Made by a program: the position numbers and the translations under genes. Shown in pieces: positions 9,864 through 21,565 of a DNA stretch of 64,000 nucleotides. A model generated the notes under the pieces. That model was given only the letters and a program-made list of their open reading frames with translations. It did not search any database and was not told the DNA's origin. Within the stretch, counting starts at the first letter, position 1, and every line of letters starts with the position of its first letter. The stretch is from the NCBI GenBank assembly GCA_963971535.1, contig OZ020601.1:24104471-24168470 (forward strand). The letters are read 5' to 3'. This DNA is from Notolepis coatsorum (taxonomy: Eukaryota; Chordata; Actinopteri; Aulopiformes; Paralepididae).

Positions 9864-11187
9864 TGTTACGAAGGATCAGATTAAACCGAATATATATATT
9901 TATTACTTGATATATATTGTATAATATTTGTATATCGTCTGATATCCTTTGTATATTCTTTGTACATATACACGGAATATCCCTTTACCTAGTACAGACC
10001 ATAATATTTCGTTCTCTTATTGGACAGCGGTCCCTTAGGCGCCACTGCCATACCCCCAAGGTCTAGTTCAAAGTCACCGCCAAAGACATGCCTGGACATG
10101 ACCGGCTCTGCGCAAGAATACGAGACAGGAATAAGGCTGGTACTAGTTTGTTCACCTAACGTATAAATACGGCGCAGGTGAATACAGAAGTAGAGTTACC
10201 CAATAAGTTGAAGCCTCACACCACGATACAACGTGCTGTGAAGTGGGCCCGTTTTGCCCCGAAATAGAGCCTTGAGACCGCATGCGAATTGATAGCAGAA
10301 GTGTCAGAGTTTAACGCTGTATCGTCGAGTTCGACCTATTCTATTATTTAAGTAATAGTCTATTATGTATAGTGTATCGTGCGGCTACCGTTCTACAGTG
10401 ACCAGCATTACCAACGCTTCCTCGTACCGAGCTAGTGTGCTTATCCAGGCTGGGCGGCTTAACCTGGTGCCGTCATCCGAGGAGCCCTAGACGAGAACCG
10501 TGTGGATATGTACACTGGATAACCTACACCGGCGACTACAGAGCCCTTTTCGGCTGGATTATTGCTTTGGTCCTGTGGCTGTTGGAGCGGAGGAGAATCG
10601 TCTACACCCACTACTGTGTGGGATTTACCCGTGAGGAACATCACTCGAGCCCGTCTCTAGGAGAGGCTGGCCGGCTTTCACCTATGCTGCACGCATACTT
10701 GGATTACAGCTGCTGCTTTCGTCTGCCGATCAAGGGAGTAATGTACCGCCTCCCGTAGCTGGAGCTTATTGATTCCCCGTTGATCCAGAGTTTGCATTCG
10801 AACATTCCTCTCCCCTGCTGGCCTACAACCGGAGGGACCCTACTAGTATCTCCCGCTGCCCTACTAGTGTACCATAGATATAATTCCTACGATACAGGTG
10901 GTATTCATTATCTCCTGCGTAATATTCTAATGGACTTACGCTCTTGACCTATTCATGCACATTCTTTGCCTTACAAGCGCGACTCTAAGTAAAGTAATGT
11001 AATATAATCTTATTGCTGCTAATAAATATTATTCTAACCCATATTTGTTGTGGAACCGTGTCATTGTGGAGGTGTTCATCTCATATACCTGTGTACTGTA
11101 TGGCCAGTAGTAATGTACATAAGACAGTAGTGGTTTAATGATACCATACTTATAAATACAGTCAGGGAATTGTACCCCTCAGTTACA
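9864..11187. mobile_element. Probable solo LTR, about 1.3 kb
   Basis: Starts TGTTACGAAGG, ends CAGTTACA, and is flanked by the 5-bp direct repeat ataac (9859-9863 and 11188-11192), as expected for an LTR. Inside are a TATA-like 'gtataaatacgg' near 10161 and a polyadenylation-like 'aataaatatt' near 11022. No internal gag/pol sequence or second LTR is seen, so a solo LTR is inferred. The superfamily (Gypsy or BEL) is undecided. The open frame 10435-10758 resembles nothing I recognise. Confidence 0.55.
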
Positions 11188-11389
11188 ATAACCTTGGGCA
11201 AAAATACCACGGTGTCACTGTATTAAAACATTTTTCCATTGAACAAAACATATTTTATTACAGTGCACAAACAATCAGCTTTTCTGTAAGTGTTATTTAT
11301 GAATGTGTGAAGACTGTCTGTATTACACACAGAGGGAACTGTCTGACCACTTTCAAACTAAGTACAGAATAAAAAATACTTTCAAATAA

Positions 11390-11745
11390 ACTTTCATGAT
11401 TATGAATATGTAGGCTACATGTCAAAAGGGCAATACGTTTTGTTAATGTAATCTACTTGCACAGATGTATGTTATATAGCCTAGTACTAATCTTACTGGA
11501 TTAAACATGCATTTAAACAATTCCATCTTTTGTGGTGGATCAACATAATTCACCCACGGAACTATGCGTTGGGGATAAGGGTTCCGCACGGACCATATTG
11601 TTTGTTACTCGGAAAACGAGTTCCTAGCAAGTAACCAGAGTGTTGACGCTGAGTTGATGTTTAATAAATGTTTAGTGTCGTCTTTCGCCCCCCCGCCTCA
11701 GACTCCTATCCTTCGGCACTACACTTTCATGATTATGAATATGTA
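11390..11745. repeat. 23-bp direct repeats bracketing a ~310-bp insert
   Basis: 'actttcatgattatgaat' followed by 'atgta' occurs at 11390-11412 and again at 11723-11745. The insert's right part (11531-11723) starts TGTGGTGG, ends CACTACA, is bordered by cttt on both sides and holds 'aataaatg', so it may itself be a small LTR-like element. The remaining sequence 11193-11389 is unassigned. Confidence 0.55.
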
Positions 11746-12117
11746 ACGGAACGTAGGACAATCTCGCTAACGTGAGTCGACCAAAATCAATTGGCAACAT
11801 ATCACCGGTACTACTAGCTAGCTAGCTGCCTAACTAGCTAACGTTAGCTAGCTCCTGTCAAAATGAACGGTCTGGTACGTTATTTATATTTGAAAAGAGC
11901 TATTTATGGGTGGAATATTCTGATTCTAGCTCACTAGATCAGTCACATTAAACAGTTTATTTTTGTATAGCTTGCTAGCTATGTAGCTAACGATAGCTAG
12001 GCTAACAAAACTGTAGCCAACGTTACTTTCCAGGTAAATCAAACTCGGCCAAGGGCTAATGTTAGCTAATTACCCCAGCGCATTGAGCCTTATTTTCAGA
12101 TAACAGCACACCACGCC
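11746..12117. other. AGCT-rich unassigned sequence
   Basis: Short repeats of 'gctagctagct' and 'taacgttagct' near 11810-11860 and 11970-12080. No gene or element ends are seen. Confidence 0.5.
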
Positions 12118-13215
12118 TTCATCTGGAGCGAGTCAGCGGGCCCCGAGGCTATACTCTCCTCCAGCTTGCCTTCATCTGGCACGAGTCAGTGGGCCCAAGG
12201 CTATACTCTCCTCCAGCTTGCCTCCATCTGGAGCGAGTCAGCGGGCCCGAGGCTATACTCTCCTCCAGCTTGCCTCTGTCTGGAGTGAGCTAGCGGGCCC
12301 CGAGGCTATACTCTCTCCTCCAGCTTGCCTCCGTCTGGAGCGAGCTAGCAGGCCCCGAGGCTATACTCGTTCCTCTGTTCACTACGTCCCCAGCTTGCCT
12401 TCATCTGGAGCGAGCCAGCGGGCCCTGATGCTATACTCTCTCCTCCAGCTTGCTTCTGTCTGGAGCGAGCCAGCGGGCCCCGAAGCTATACTCCCTCCTC
12501 CAGCTTGCCTCTGTCCTGAGCGGGTCTTGAGGTTATACTCTCTCCTCCAGCTTGCCTCTGTCCTGAGCGGGCCCCGAAGCTATACTCTCTCCTCCAGCTT
12601 GCCTCAGTCCTGAGCGGGCCCTGAAGCTATACTCTCCTCCAGCTTGTCTCTGTCCTGAGCGGGCCCTGAAGCTATACTCTCTCCTCCAGCTTGCCTCCGT
12701 CCTGAGCGGGCCTTGAGGCTATACTCTCTCCTCCAGCTTGCCTCTGTCCTGAGCGGGCCCCGAGGCTATACTCTCTCCTCCAGCTTGCCTCTGTCCTGAG
12801 CGGGCCCTGAAGCTATACTCTCTCCTCCAGCTTGCCTCTGTCCTGAGCGGGCCCTGAGGCTATACTCTCTCCTCCAGCTTGCCTCTGTCCTGAGCGGGCC
12901 TTGAGGCTATACTCTCTCCTCCAGCTTGCCTCTGTCCTGAGCGGGCCCCGAGGCTATACTCTCTCCAGCTTGCCTCTGTCCTGAGCGGGCCAGAGGCTAT
13001 ACTCTCTCCTCCAGCTTGCCTCTGTCCTGAGCGGGCCCTGAAGCTATACTCTCTCCTCCAGCTTGCCTCTGTCCTGAGCGGGCCCTGAAGCTATACTCTC
13101 TCCTCCAGCTTGCCTCTGTCCTGAGCGGGCCCTGAAGCTATACTCTCTCCTCCAGCTTGCCTCTGTCCTGAGCGGGCCCCGAGGCTATACTCTCTCCTCT
13201 GCCTGGAGAGAGCTA
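12118..13215. repeat. 47-bp minisatellite, about 22 copies
   Basis: The unit contains 'gtcctgagcgggccc', 'gaagctatactc' and 'cctccagcttgcc'. The first units (to about 12500) are more diverged ('ctggagcgag' in place of 'tcctgagcg'), and later ones nearly identical, suggesting recent amplification of the right part. The partial open frame 12218-12613 is repeat-derived. Confidence 0.95.
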
Positions 13216-13390
13216 GCGGAGGACTACACTCCTCCAGCCGGGAACACAGCAAGGAATTCTAGAACTCTCCAGTGCCGCTGAGGAATGTGAGCAGGAGCTA
13301 ATGCCTGGAGATTGAATGGAAAATAAGTCAGAGAGAGAGAGGCAGATGGGAGAGAAGATGACTGAAATAATAAAAAGCTATAAAAGTAAT

Positions 13391-14340
13391 TTAAAGGGGA
13401 ACTATCTTACTATTTCTTTCACTATTTGGGCAATTCCATACTATTTACACAATTCCTGTGAGTCTATGGAACACATCTGTTTTTTTTTTTTTAATGCATT
13501 GTTTTGTATTTCTAATCAAGTACTGTAGAGCAGCAGTTTCTGCTCCTCAAGATTCCAAGCTGTTTTTGGCTGGGCTCCGCCCATACTTGCAATGCGCTTT
13601 GAGTGACAGTCACCCACTGCACTGCAATGCACTGGCAGATACATTTTGAGAGAGAGATAGAGAGGGACTAATTACTTTTGCCGCGGGGGGGGGGGGGGGG
13701 GGGCATAATCCCACGGGACAATGCATTGGTAACTTGTTTCAAATGACAATATATACCCCTGTGAATATTATTGCATGGATGGGAATACGCGTGGGAGCGT
13801 GCGCTATGATATTTTGCAACAGGTTGACGTGATACAGCGAGTGCTGATACTACGAGAGAGAGAGAGAACGAGAGAGAGAGCGAGGGAGAGAGAGAGATAG
13901 AGAGGGAGAGAGAGATAGAGAGGGAGAGACAGAGGAGAGATCGCTTCAAGACGAGTCGCACCGTATGAGAGCCTCTCTCTCCCTCTCTCTATCTGTATGT
14001 CTCTCCCTCTCTTTTTCTCTCTTTTGAGGAAGTGTCAGTGACAGGGAAACCGCTTCCGCAGTATTCCCACTCGCTCCGTTGTTGAGCGAATTGTTGATTG
14101 TGGGCAGTGGCTACAACAACCACAGAGGGTGCTGAGATCAGCAGCACCTACTTATGTCAGGGAGCGATTTCTGCAATTCTGAATGGCTTGGTTCAGTGGG
14201 GGAGGTTCTTGTCTGAGCTGAACTTTAGAAACGGGACTAGCTAGATATTTCACATCTAGTCAGTGTTGGTACAACCCCACATTGCTAGAAAACAATGCCA
14301 ACCACTGGAAAAAGCCATTTATAAGATAGTTCCGCTTTAA
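13391..14340 (+). mobile_element. Non-autonomous TTAA element (AGSGGAACTATCTTA termini)
   Basis: TTAA at 13391-13394 and 14337-14340 bracket terminal inverted repeats AGGGGAACTATCTTA and AGCGGAACTATCTTA. A second copy in opposite orientation is 45863-46547; both share 'cctgtgagtctatggaaca', 'gggctccgcccat' and 'gagtgacagtcacccac'-like blocks. The interior holds a poly-G run (13686-13702) and GA-rich tracts (13853-13940), but no protein. TTAA targeting suggests piggyBac-type mobilisation. Confidence 0.85.
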
Positions 14341-15832
14341 GCAAAGACAGAAACTGCTGCCAAGTCAAACCCCAAACATTGTGATAGAGCCTCCTGACCG
14401 TGTTCCCCCAAAGCACAGCCTAAAGACATTAGCTCTTAAAGCTAACGCAGAGCCTCACTATGCCTTCTGCAGTGTCGCATTACGCCATCATTTTTCACCA
14501 GTGACAGAGAGAGGAGAGAGAGCGAGGGAGAAGCTGGATCCACTACCAAAAAAACACCCATGAGTAATTTTCCATTGATACAACGGCCGCAACACAGCCG
14601 CGGAAGGACACAGGACTTATGACACACACGTCGGCTAAAAGGCATGCATGATCCCCTCACCTCTACCCCCTTCTCCAGCTTGTAACTGTCCCCATACCCC
14701 CTCCAACTGCCTCTCTCCACAGTCCACCCCCTTCTCCAGCTTTTAACTAACTGTCCCCATACCCCCCTCTGCCCACCTCTCTCTCTCCACATCTTCTGTC
14801 TCTCTCCATCTCCACAATGTGCCGCCAGTTGAATCCATGGTGCCCTGTGTTAACATTGTAATTACAATCAGAGGGCTTCAGCAATAAGAACGCCACAGCA
14901 GGGCCCAAACCTCTAGCCACTTTCTTCTTCTGCCATGTTCTCCCACTTTGATCGTTTCCAGTGACTGGGGAGAGAAAGGGGGGGGGGGGGCTTAGGGGCA
15001 GCGGGGCCAAAGATATTAGAACAGGAGGGAAGAGGACTCTGGGAGAGAGGAGCGCTGAACCAGTCTACAGATGCAGTGACCTTGGGTCTGTTAATGATTA
15101 GCAGGCAGCCATGCCTGGCCCTCCTCCGGACCACATATACAGATGAAGGCTTATGGAAGCTAGCTGCTGCTCTCCTCTGGGTGTTAAAATGGCCCAGGTA
15201 TCACCAGGTCAAAGCACAACCTAACATCACAGCCTAGGGCGGCAAACTGTTACCATCGCTGGCAGAAATCTACCAGCGAGAGGGCATTTATCATGCGTTA
15301 TAGATTTCTATTCTATACCGACGGACAGAGAGAGTGGGTATAGCTGAGGTTAGAAGAGTGTCCAAACATGATGCTAGCTTCTAACATAAAAAAAATTGTG
15401 AAAACATGCAGATTCTCAGCCATAATCTGGTAGCCACCTGGCGGTAACTAGTTAATACACTACAGCACTCCGATGACAAGCTCAGAGCTCATCTTTCAAA
15501 ATGGGAAACGGAGCAAAAACGGCATGTTGGCTCAGCGTTTCTATTCGTGCTCTTGGTGGAGGGCTTAGGGTCCTGTTGGAACAAGCCGATCATAAATGAC
15601 TTTAATTGAAAAGTGATGAAGCTAACATAATGTAAGGGCCAGATGATGTGTTTGCTTACCTTTGTTTGAAGCTATCTAACGCCCATCGACATCTGAGCCA
15701 AGAGAGAGATGGATTCCTGCTAGTGGACTGCAGTTCATGATTACATTTCGAGGTTCAATTTCAGCATCTTTCAAGGTTCGATTTTAGAATAGTTCAAAAA
15801 GGTAACTAAAACCTGCTGTGCGTGAGTCTTCT
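14341..15832. other. Unassigned sequence
   Basis: Mixed sequence with CT-rich patches (14640-14820) and a short poly-G run near 14980. Several short open frames, none recognised. Confidence 0.4.
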
Positions 15833-16770
15833 GCATGCGTGGTCACATGCAACGAGCATCAGGATCAAGGAATTCTCCTGCATACAGGTTCACATGCAAC
15901 GAGCATCAGGATCAAGGAATTCTCCTGCATGCGTGTTCACATGCAACGAGCATCAGGATCAAGGAATTCTCCTGCATGCGTGTTCACATGCAACAAGCAT
16001 CAGGATCAAGGAATTCTCCTGCATGCGTGTTCACATGCAAGGTGCATCAGGATCAAGGAATTCTCCTGCATGCGTGTTCACATGCAACGTGCATCAGGAT
16101 CAAGGAATTCTCCTGCATGCGTGTTCACATGCAACGAGCATCAGGATCAAGGAATTCTCCTGCATGCGTGTTCACATGCAACGAGCATCAGGATCAAGGA
16201 ATTCTCCTGCATGCGTGTTCACATGCAACGTGCATCAGGATCAAGGAATTCTCCTGCATGCGTGTTCACATGCAACGTGCATCAGGATCAAGGAATTCTC
16301 CTGCATGCGTGTTCACATGCAACGTGCATCAGGATCAAGGAATTCTCCTGCATGCGTGTTCACATGCAACGTGCATCAGGATCAAGGAATTCTCCTGCAT
16401 GCGTGTTCACATGCAACGTGCATCAGGATCAAGGAATTCTCCTGCATGCGTGTTCACATGCAACGTGCATCAGGATCAAGGAATTCTCCTGCATGCGTGT
16501 TCACATGCAACGAGCATCAGGATCAAGGAATTCTCCTGCATGCGTGTTCACATGCAACGTGCATCAGGATCAAGGAATTCTCCTGCATGCGTGTTCACAT
16601 GCAACGTGCATCAGGATCAAGGAATTCTCCTGCATGCGTGTTCACATGCAACGTGCATCAGGATCAAGGAATTCTCCTGCATGAGTGTTCACATGCAACG
16701 TGCATCAGGATCAAGGAATTCTCCTGCATGCATGTTCACATGCAACGAGCATCAGGATCAAGGAAGCGTG
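15833..16770. repeat. 47-bp minisatellite, about 20 copies
   Basis: The unit is anchored by 'gcatgcgtgttcacatgc' and 'aggatcaaggaattctcct'. Units are almost identical; the main variant site alternates 'aacgagcatc' and 'aacgtgcatc'. Because 47 is not a multiple of three and the unit has no stop in any plus frame, all three plus frames stay open (up to 386 codons); this is an artefact rather than a protein. Confidence 0.97.
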
Positions 16771-17410
16771 TTCTGCCATGGGGTTATTTGCCAGCAGACT
16801 TGCTTCGACATGTTTCCGTGTGGCCGATCGGAGACCTGGTTGAGTTGTATGGGCTCCACACAGTTTTCATTACTCTATCGCAGCTGAAACACTGTTTCAG
16901 GGCTCAGTGGTTGAGGGCACTATTAGCAGAAGACATCAACACAGCCGGTTTAAATGCTACTCAAATACTTTTAAAACTATAAATCTGGTAACAGATCCTA
17001 CGCAAAAGGACAAATCTAAATTAAGTCTTTTTCTTCCTGCTGAACAGCTCTTATGAAGCTGTAAGTCGATATTTTTAGACGTGCAGGCTGATTTATGAGA
17101 CAACATCATACCACTTTCAGGCTAGTTAGATCAAGCGCCTGAGCCTCTCTCTGGGAAAAACCCCTGATCTTAATTAAAAGAGCGTTGTTCATCAAAAACG
17201 TGCCAGGGCCATTCCTGGCTGAGCCGAGCAGAGACTCAGGATGAGTCTGATTCTAGAAGCCTCTGGCAGCATCATAGGGTGAAGAGATCAACGTAACCAC
17301 AGTGAGTCAAGGTCAAAGTTCCCCCGCAGAGGAACCAAACATTATGATAATTCAACTGATGTAACTTGACGAAACTTCACAAAACAATCAGAAATAAGGA
17401 GGAAAGAAAA
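16771..17410. other. Unassigned sequence
   Basis: No gene, terminal repeat or tandem repeat recognised between the minisatellite and the LINE tail. Confidence 0.4.
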
Positions 17411-17566
17411 GTGAGTGTGTTCTGGAGGACCCTTATGTAAACAAGACGAAAGTATTTTTCTGGTCTGCATCCTCTTAGCAGTTGTTTCTGTATTGAGCCC
17501 GCCGTACTGTACCCATTCTGCTGTTAATACCCATGCATCTGTTAATAATGTTTTCAATCAATCAGT
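17411..17566 (+). mobile_element. LINE 3' end, (AATC)n-tail family
   Basis: 'tatgtaaacaagacgaaagt', 'ctggtctgcatcc' and 'gtacccattctg' through 'gttttcaatcaatcag' align with 9465-9590, the 3' end of the LINE at 8335. Only the untranslated tail is present. Confidence 0.8.
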
Positions 17567-17728
17567 CGAATGTTCCACAGCCTGGTTGCTACTTACTATT
17601 ATTAAATGGAGATGTTATGAGGGGTTATGGTTGATTTGTTTGAAGTCAAGCAGGGAGAGTATTGCAGCTTCTTGATTACATTTGGTATCAAGACTTGGTT
17701 TCGGTGGTAACGGGATGACTATCATCAA

Positions 17729-18110
17729 TAGGGATGGGAATCGAAAACCGGTTCCCGTTGGGAACCGGTTCCTAATTGGCCGATGCCTGGAACCGTGTGG
17801 CTCCCGTGACTTTCGATTCCATTATCGCTGCCAGGTTTTTCCTACAGTTGCGCAATGACGTTAGCATGTAGCCATGGCAGACTCTATTTGATTCATTAAG
17901 GGCTCGAAATTGCCTGGGTTTTGGTAATATGCTCCCGAAATGCTCCCGCTGTTTGGCTACTTCTATGTGCAGTGAAAACTACTTGAATGCTTTAGAACCT
18001 AGTCATTGATTTAGTTCGGGGTGAGCTAAAATTAGCCGCGGAGCTAACGTGAGCTAACGCTATTTAATCAAGCTCTCAGAGAGAGATAAACAGCTGACAG
18101 CGAATAGTAC
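17729..18110. mobile_element. hAT MITE left end (TAGGGATGGGAATCG), right end not found
   Basis: Starts TAGGGATGGGAATCGAAAAC followed by the short palindrome 'aaccggttcc', typical of the TAGGG-type hAT miniatures seen elsewhere in this window. No matching CCCATCCCTA end is visible downstream, so the right boundary is arbitrary. Confidence 0.45.
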
Positions 18111-19940
18111 AGGTACAAATACAATAAAACAGTGGGTGGGGGCTGTTGTGTAAACCTTGTACTCTTTAGTTCACATATAATAAGAGAAGTAGTGTTTGTT
18201 TACAAGTCTGTAATCTGTAAGACAGGAACAGGAAGTTCCGTGGTGCAACATACAAATGTGTCCGTGTAGCAACACAAGCCAATACCTTACAGGACAGGGG
18301 CCCGGGGAGGGAGCTCTGTGTGTGTGTGTGTGTGTGAGACAGAAGTCAGAGGAATAACGACCTGTTATTCAATAGATTAAATTAGTTTAAGAATAAAAAA
18401 ATAAATATACAAAATACAAAATACAATCTCTGTAATGATAAGTTACATGTCAGGGTGGGGTTACTGGGGTAGAGACTGTAAGGGATATTTTCCTTCCATC
18501 CATCCAGCCATCCATCCAGCCATCCATCGCGGTTCTTCAAAAAGCCTTTGCCCAATTGTCGTTTCTCTTTATAGGCTACTTCAAGAAAAAAACACTGGAA
18601 CATATTCGCCGTTTCTAAATGGCATCTTACTCACTCCATATAATTATACTAGGTAGTGCTGCAAACAATAACAGCCACAGATGTCAGAGAAGGGGAACAG
18701 TACGTTAAACACTGGTCCTCCTGAGAGAGTGTGTTTGCCTTGCAGGTTGGTTTCCACCTCTGCGCACGTCAAACAAACACGCTGGAGCATATCGTGTCCC
18801 GGCTGCTGGGCTGCTTCCATACACTGTATTTACCTGTCGTCCTTTAGACTTCAGGCTCCGAGGCACTAAGTGAGACTGGGAGGTAAGTGGGTCTTATCTC
18901 TGGAGCGAGTCAACAGGCTCCGGCACTCTCTGTACTCTGGGTACAGTCAGGCTCTACAGCCCAGCCGCACTTCCAGGAATCAAGAAGAGCCACTGAGCGG
19001 ACACAGCTGCATCCCTCTCTCTCCTCCTCCACTCATCCCTCCATCCATCTCTCTCTTTGTCACTGGCTCAGAAGGCAGAGATGGGCTCATTTAAGAGGCC
19101 AACGCACAAAAGGTGCTTATAGATGGAGGTGTGTGTGTATACACAGCTCACACATAGGCAAAACAGTAGGGACACGCACACAAACGTAGAGTTGAAGGAT
19201 TCCAAGCGATGAACTGGCAGGTTCCGTTTTCATACTTTCTCCATTAGATATCTGCACGATCTGGCTGACGGGGACACATTTGCTATTTTTACAAGCAGCG
19301 TAGTAAAATTGTAGTCCTAGTACATTTGCGCGTACACACACACGCGCACCAGACGTGCATACTTGTGGAAAGGCAGAACGAGCACACTCACACAGCATGG
19401 CCTGAGCTGACCCATACGCCGAAGAGTTGAACAGGTTCAGTCTGACTGGTTGCATCATCAGGAGGGGTGTGGTTAGAGGGCACTGACCTCACTCCGCCTC
19501 CAGGGGGAGCCTCGAGCAACAGACAGCCTCTCTCTACACAGCGTGGTCTAGGAGGGCTGTGGTCTTCAAACTATGGATCGCCAGCAGGGAGCCAGGTGGG
19601 ATATTATAGCATTACTTCGGTCACACTTGGACAGTAATGTCGGTTGGCATTGACATCAGAGTTGTTTAATTATGTGCATAAACAGAAAAATATATTACAC
19701 ATTGGCCAGGCTACACTTAAGGGATGTCCTTGACGAGAGACAGACTTACTAGTCACAATTAACTAGTCAATCAATTAGGCAACTTGATCAACAAATCTAC
19801 CAGAACATATTCAGAGTAAAAAATAATCAGTAAAATGGCTGATTAACAAAAATACCTTACTGTACTAGACTTAAGATTCAACGTCTGTGTAGAGTATAGT
19901 AAAAAACACCAACATCAACCCCCCCTTCCTAGTCGAGGCC
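18111..19940. other. Unassigned sequence
   Basis: Short (TG)n near 18318-18335, 'ccatccatccag' repeats at 18497-18535 and A-rich tracts. No recognised coding sequence; the minus open frame 19117-19458 matches nothing I know. Confidence 0.4.
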
Positions 19941-21565
19941 TCAGGTTCAGGTAGCAACAGCACAACCCTGCAGGAGAGACTCTCACTAGGGATGGGTACC
20001 GTTCACATTTGAACCAATACGGTACCGGTACCTGTGAATCGATACCGGTACCCAACGGTACCTTTTTTCTGTACTTTAGTCTCTAAAAATGTAATCTACC
20101 TACCTCAGTTGTGAAAAAAATAACCACACTTTCGACCATTTTCGGCTTGCCATTGCCCCGACTGCTTTGTTGTTGAATCAAGTCAAATCCTATGTAAGCG
20201 TATATTGTGCGTGTGAACGTTGACATAATTTTTTTTAAATAAAGATTAAAAGAAATGTAAATATTTTTTAAATTATTATTATTCTTTTTATTTTACAGTA
20301 CCGACAATGGTATCTCACGTGAATCGATACTCTGTAGTACAGACGTGTTTCGGTAAGTACCTTTAAAAGTACCGAATTCGGTACCCATCCCTAACGCTCA
20401 CTGAGGAAAGACATGCAGTACAACCCTGCAGGAGAGATGCTCACTGAGGAGAGACATACAGGACAACCCTGCAGGAGAGACGCTCACTGAGGAGAGACAT
20501 ACAGGACAACCCTGCAGGAGAGACGCTCACTGAGGAGAGACATACAGGACAACCCTGCAGGAGAGATGCTCATGGAGGAGAGACATACAGGACAACCCTG
20601 CAGGAGAGATGCTCATGGAGGAGAGACATACAGGACAACCCTGCAGGAGAGATGCTCACTGAGGAGAGACATACAGGACAACCCTGCAGGAGAGACACTC
20701 ACGGAGGAGAGACATACAGGACAACCCTGCAGGAGAGATGCTCATGGAGGAGAGACATACAGGACAACCCTGCAGGAGAGACGCTCACGGAGGAGAGACA
20801 TACAGGACAACCCTGCAGGAGAGACGCTCACGGAGGAGAGACATACAGGACAACCCTGCAGGAGAGATGCTCATGGAGGAGAGACATACAGGACAACCCT
20901 GCAGGAGAGATGCTCATGGAGGAGAGACATACAGGACAACCCTGCAGGAGAGATGCTCATGGAGGAGAGACATACAGGACAACCCTGCAGGAGAGACGCT
21001 CACTGAGGAGAGACATACAGCACAACCCTGCAGGAGAGATGCTCACTGAGGAGAGACATACAGGACAACCCTGCAGGAGAGACGCTCACGGAGGAGAGAC
21101 ATACAGCACAACCCTGCAGGAGAGACGCTCACGGAGGAGAGACATACAGCACAACTCTGCAGGAGAGATGCTCATGGAGGAGAGACATACAGTACAACCC
21201 TGCAGGAGAGATGCTCATGGAGGAGAGACATACAGTACAACCCTGCAGGAGAGACGCTCACGGAGGAGAGACATACAGGACAACCCTGCAGGAGAGACAC
21301 TCACGGAGGAGAGACATACAGGACAACCCTGCAGGAGAGATGCTCATGGAGGAGAGACATACAGGACAACCCTGCAGGAGAGACGCTCACGGAGGAGAGA
21401 CATACAGGACAACCCTGCAGGAGAGACGCTCACGGAGGAGAGACATACAGGACAACCCTGCAGGAGAGACGCTCACGGAGGAGAGACATACAGGACAACC
21501 CTGCAGGAGACACGCTCACGGAGGAGAGACATACAGGACAACCCTGCAGGAGAGACACTCACGGA
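19941..21565. repeat. 43-bp minisatellite, about 28 copies, split by a hAT MITE
   Basis: The unit contains 'aggagagacatacaggac' and 'aaccctgcaggagaga'. About 27 copies run 20404-21565, with one unit stranded at 19945-19986 before the MITE 19987-20393. Variants alternate 'cactgagg', 'cacggagg' and 'catggagg'. Open frames of up to 320 codons across it are repeat artefacts. Confidence 0.96.
19987..20393. mobile_element. hAT MITE (TAGGGATGGGTACCG termini), 407 bp
   Basis: TAGGGATGGGTACCG and its inverted copy 'ttcggtacccatcccta' bound it. Flanks actctcac (19979-19986) and acgctcac (20394-20401) match at 7 of 8 positions, both being minisatellite sequence. Interior has 'cggtaccggtacc' palindromes, non-coding. 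The composite at 56007-58612 has the same termini. Confidence 0.88.

Noticed and set aside
10435..10758. 107-codon open frame in the probable LTR
   Set aside because: No recognised domain; LTRs are usually non-coding, and the frame length is unremarkable for GC-balanced sequence.
15818..16982. Three overlapping plus-strand open frames of 288-386 codons
   Set aside because: All are read-through of a 47-bp minisatellite with no stop codon; no start context, homology or codon structure.
12118..21565. Regular direct repeats that could suggest a CRISPR array
   Set aside because: Units are head-to-tail with no unique spacers, in a eukaryotic genome; they are minisatellites.
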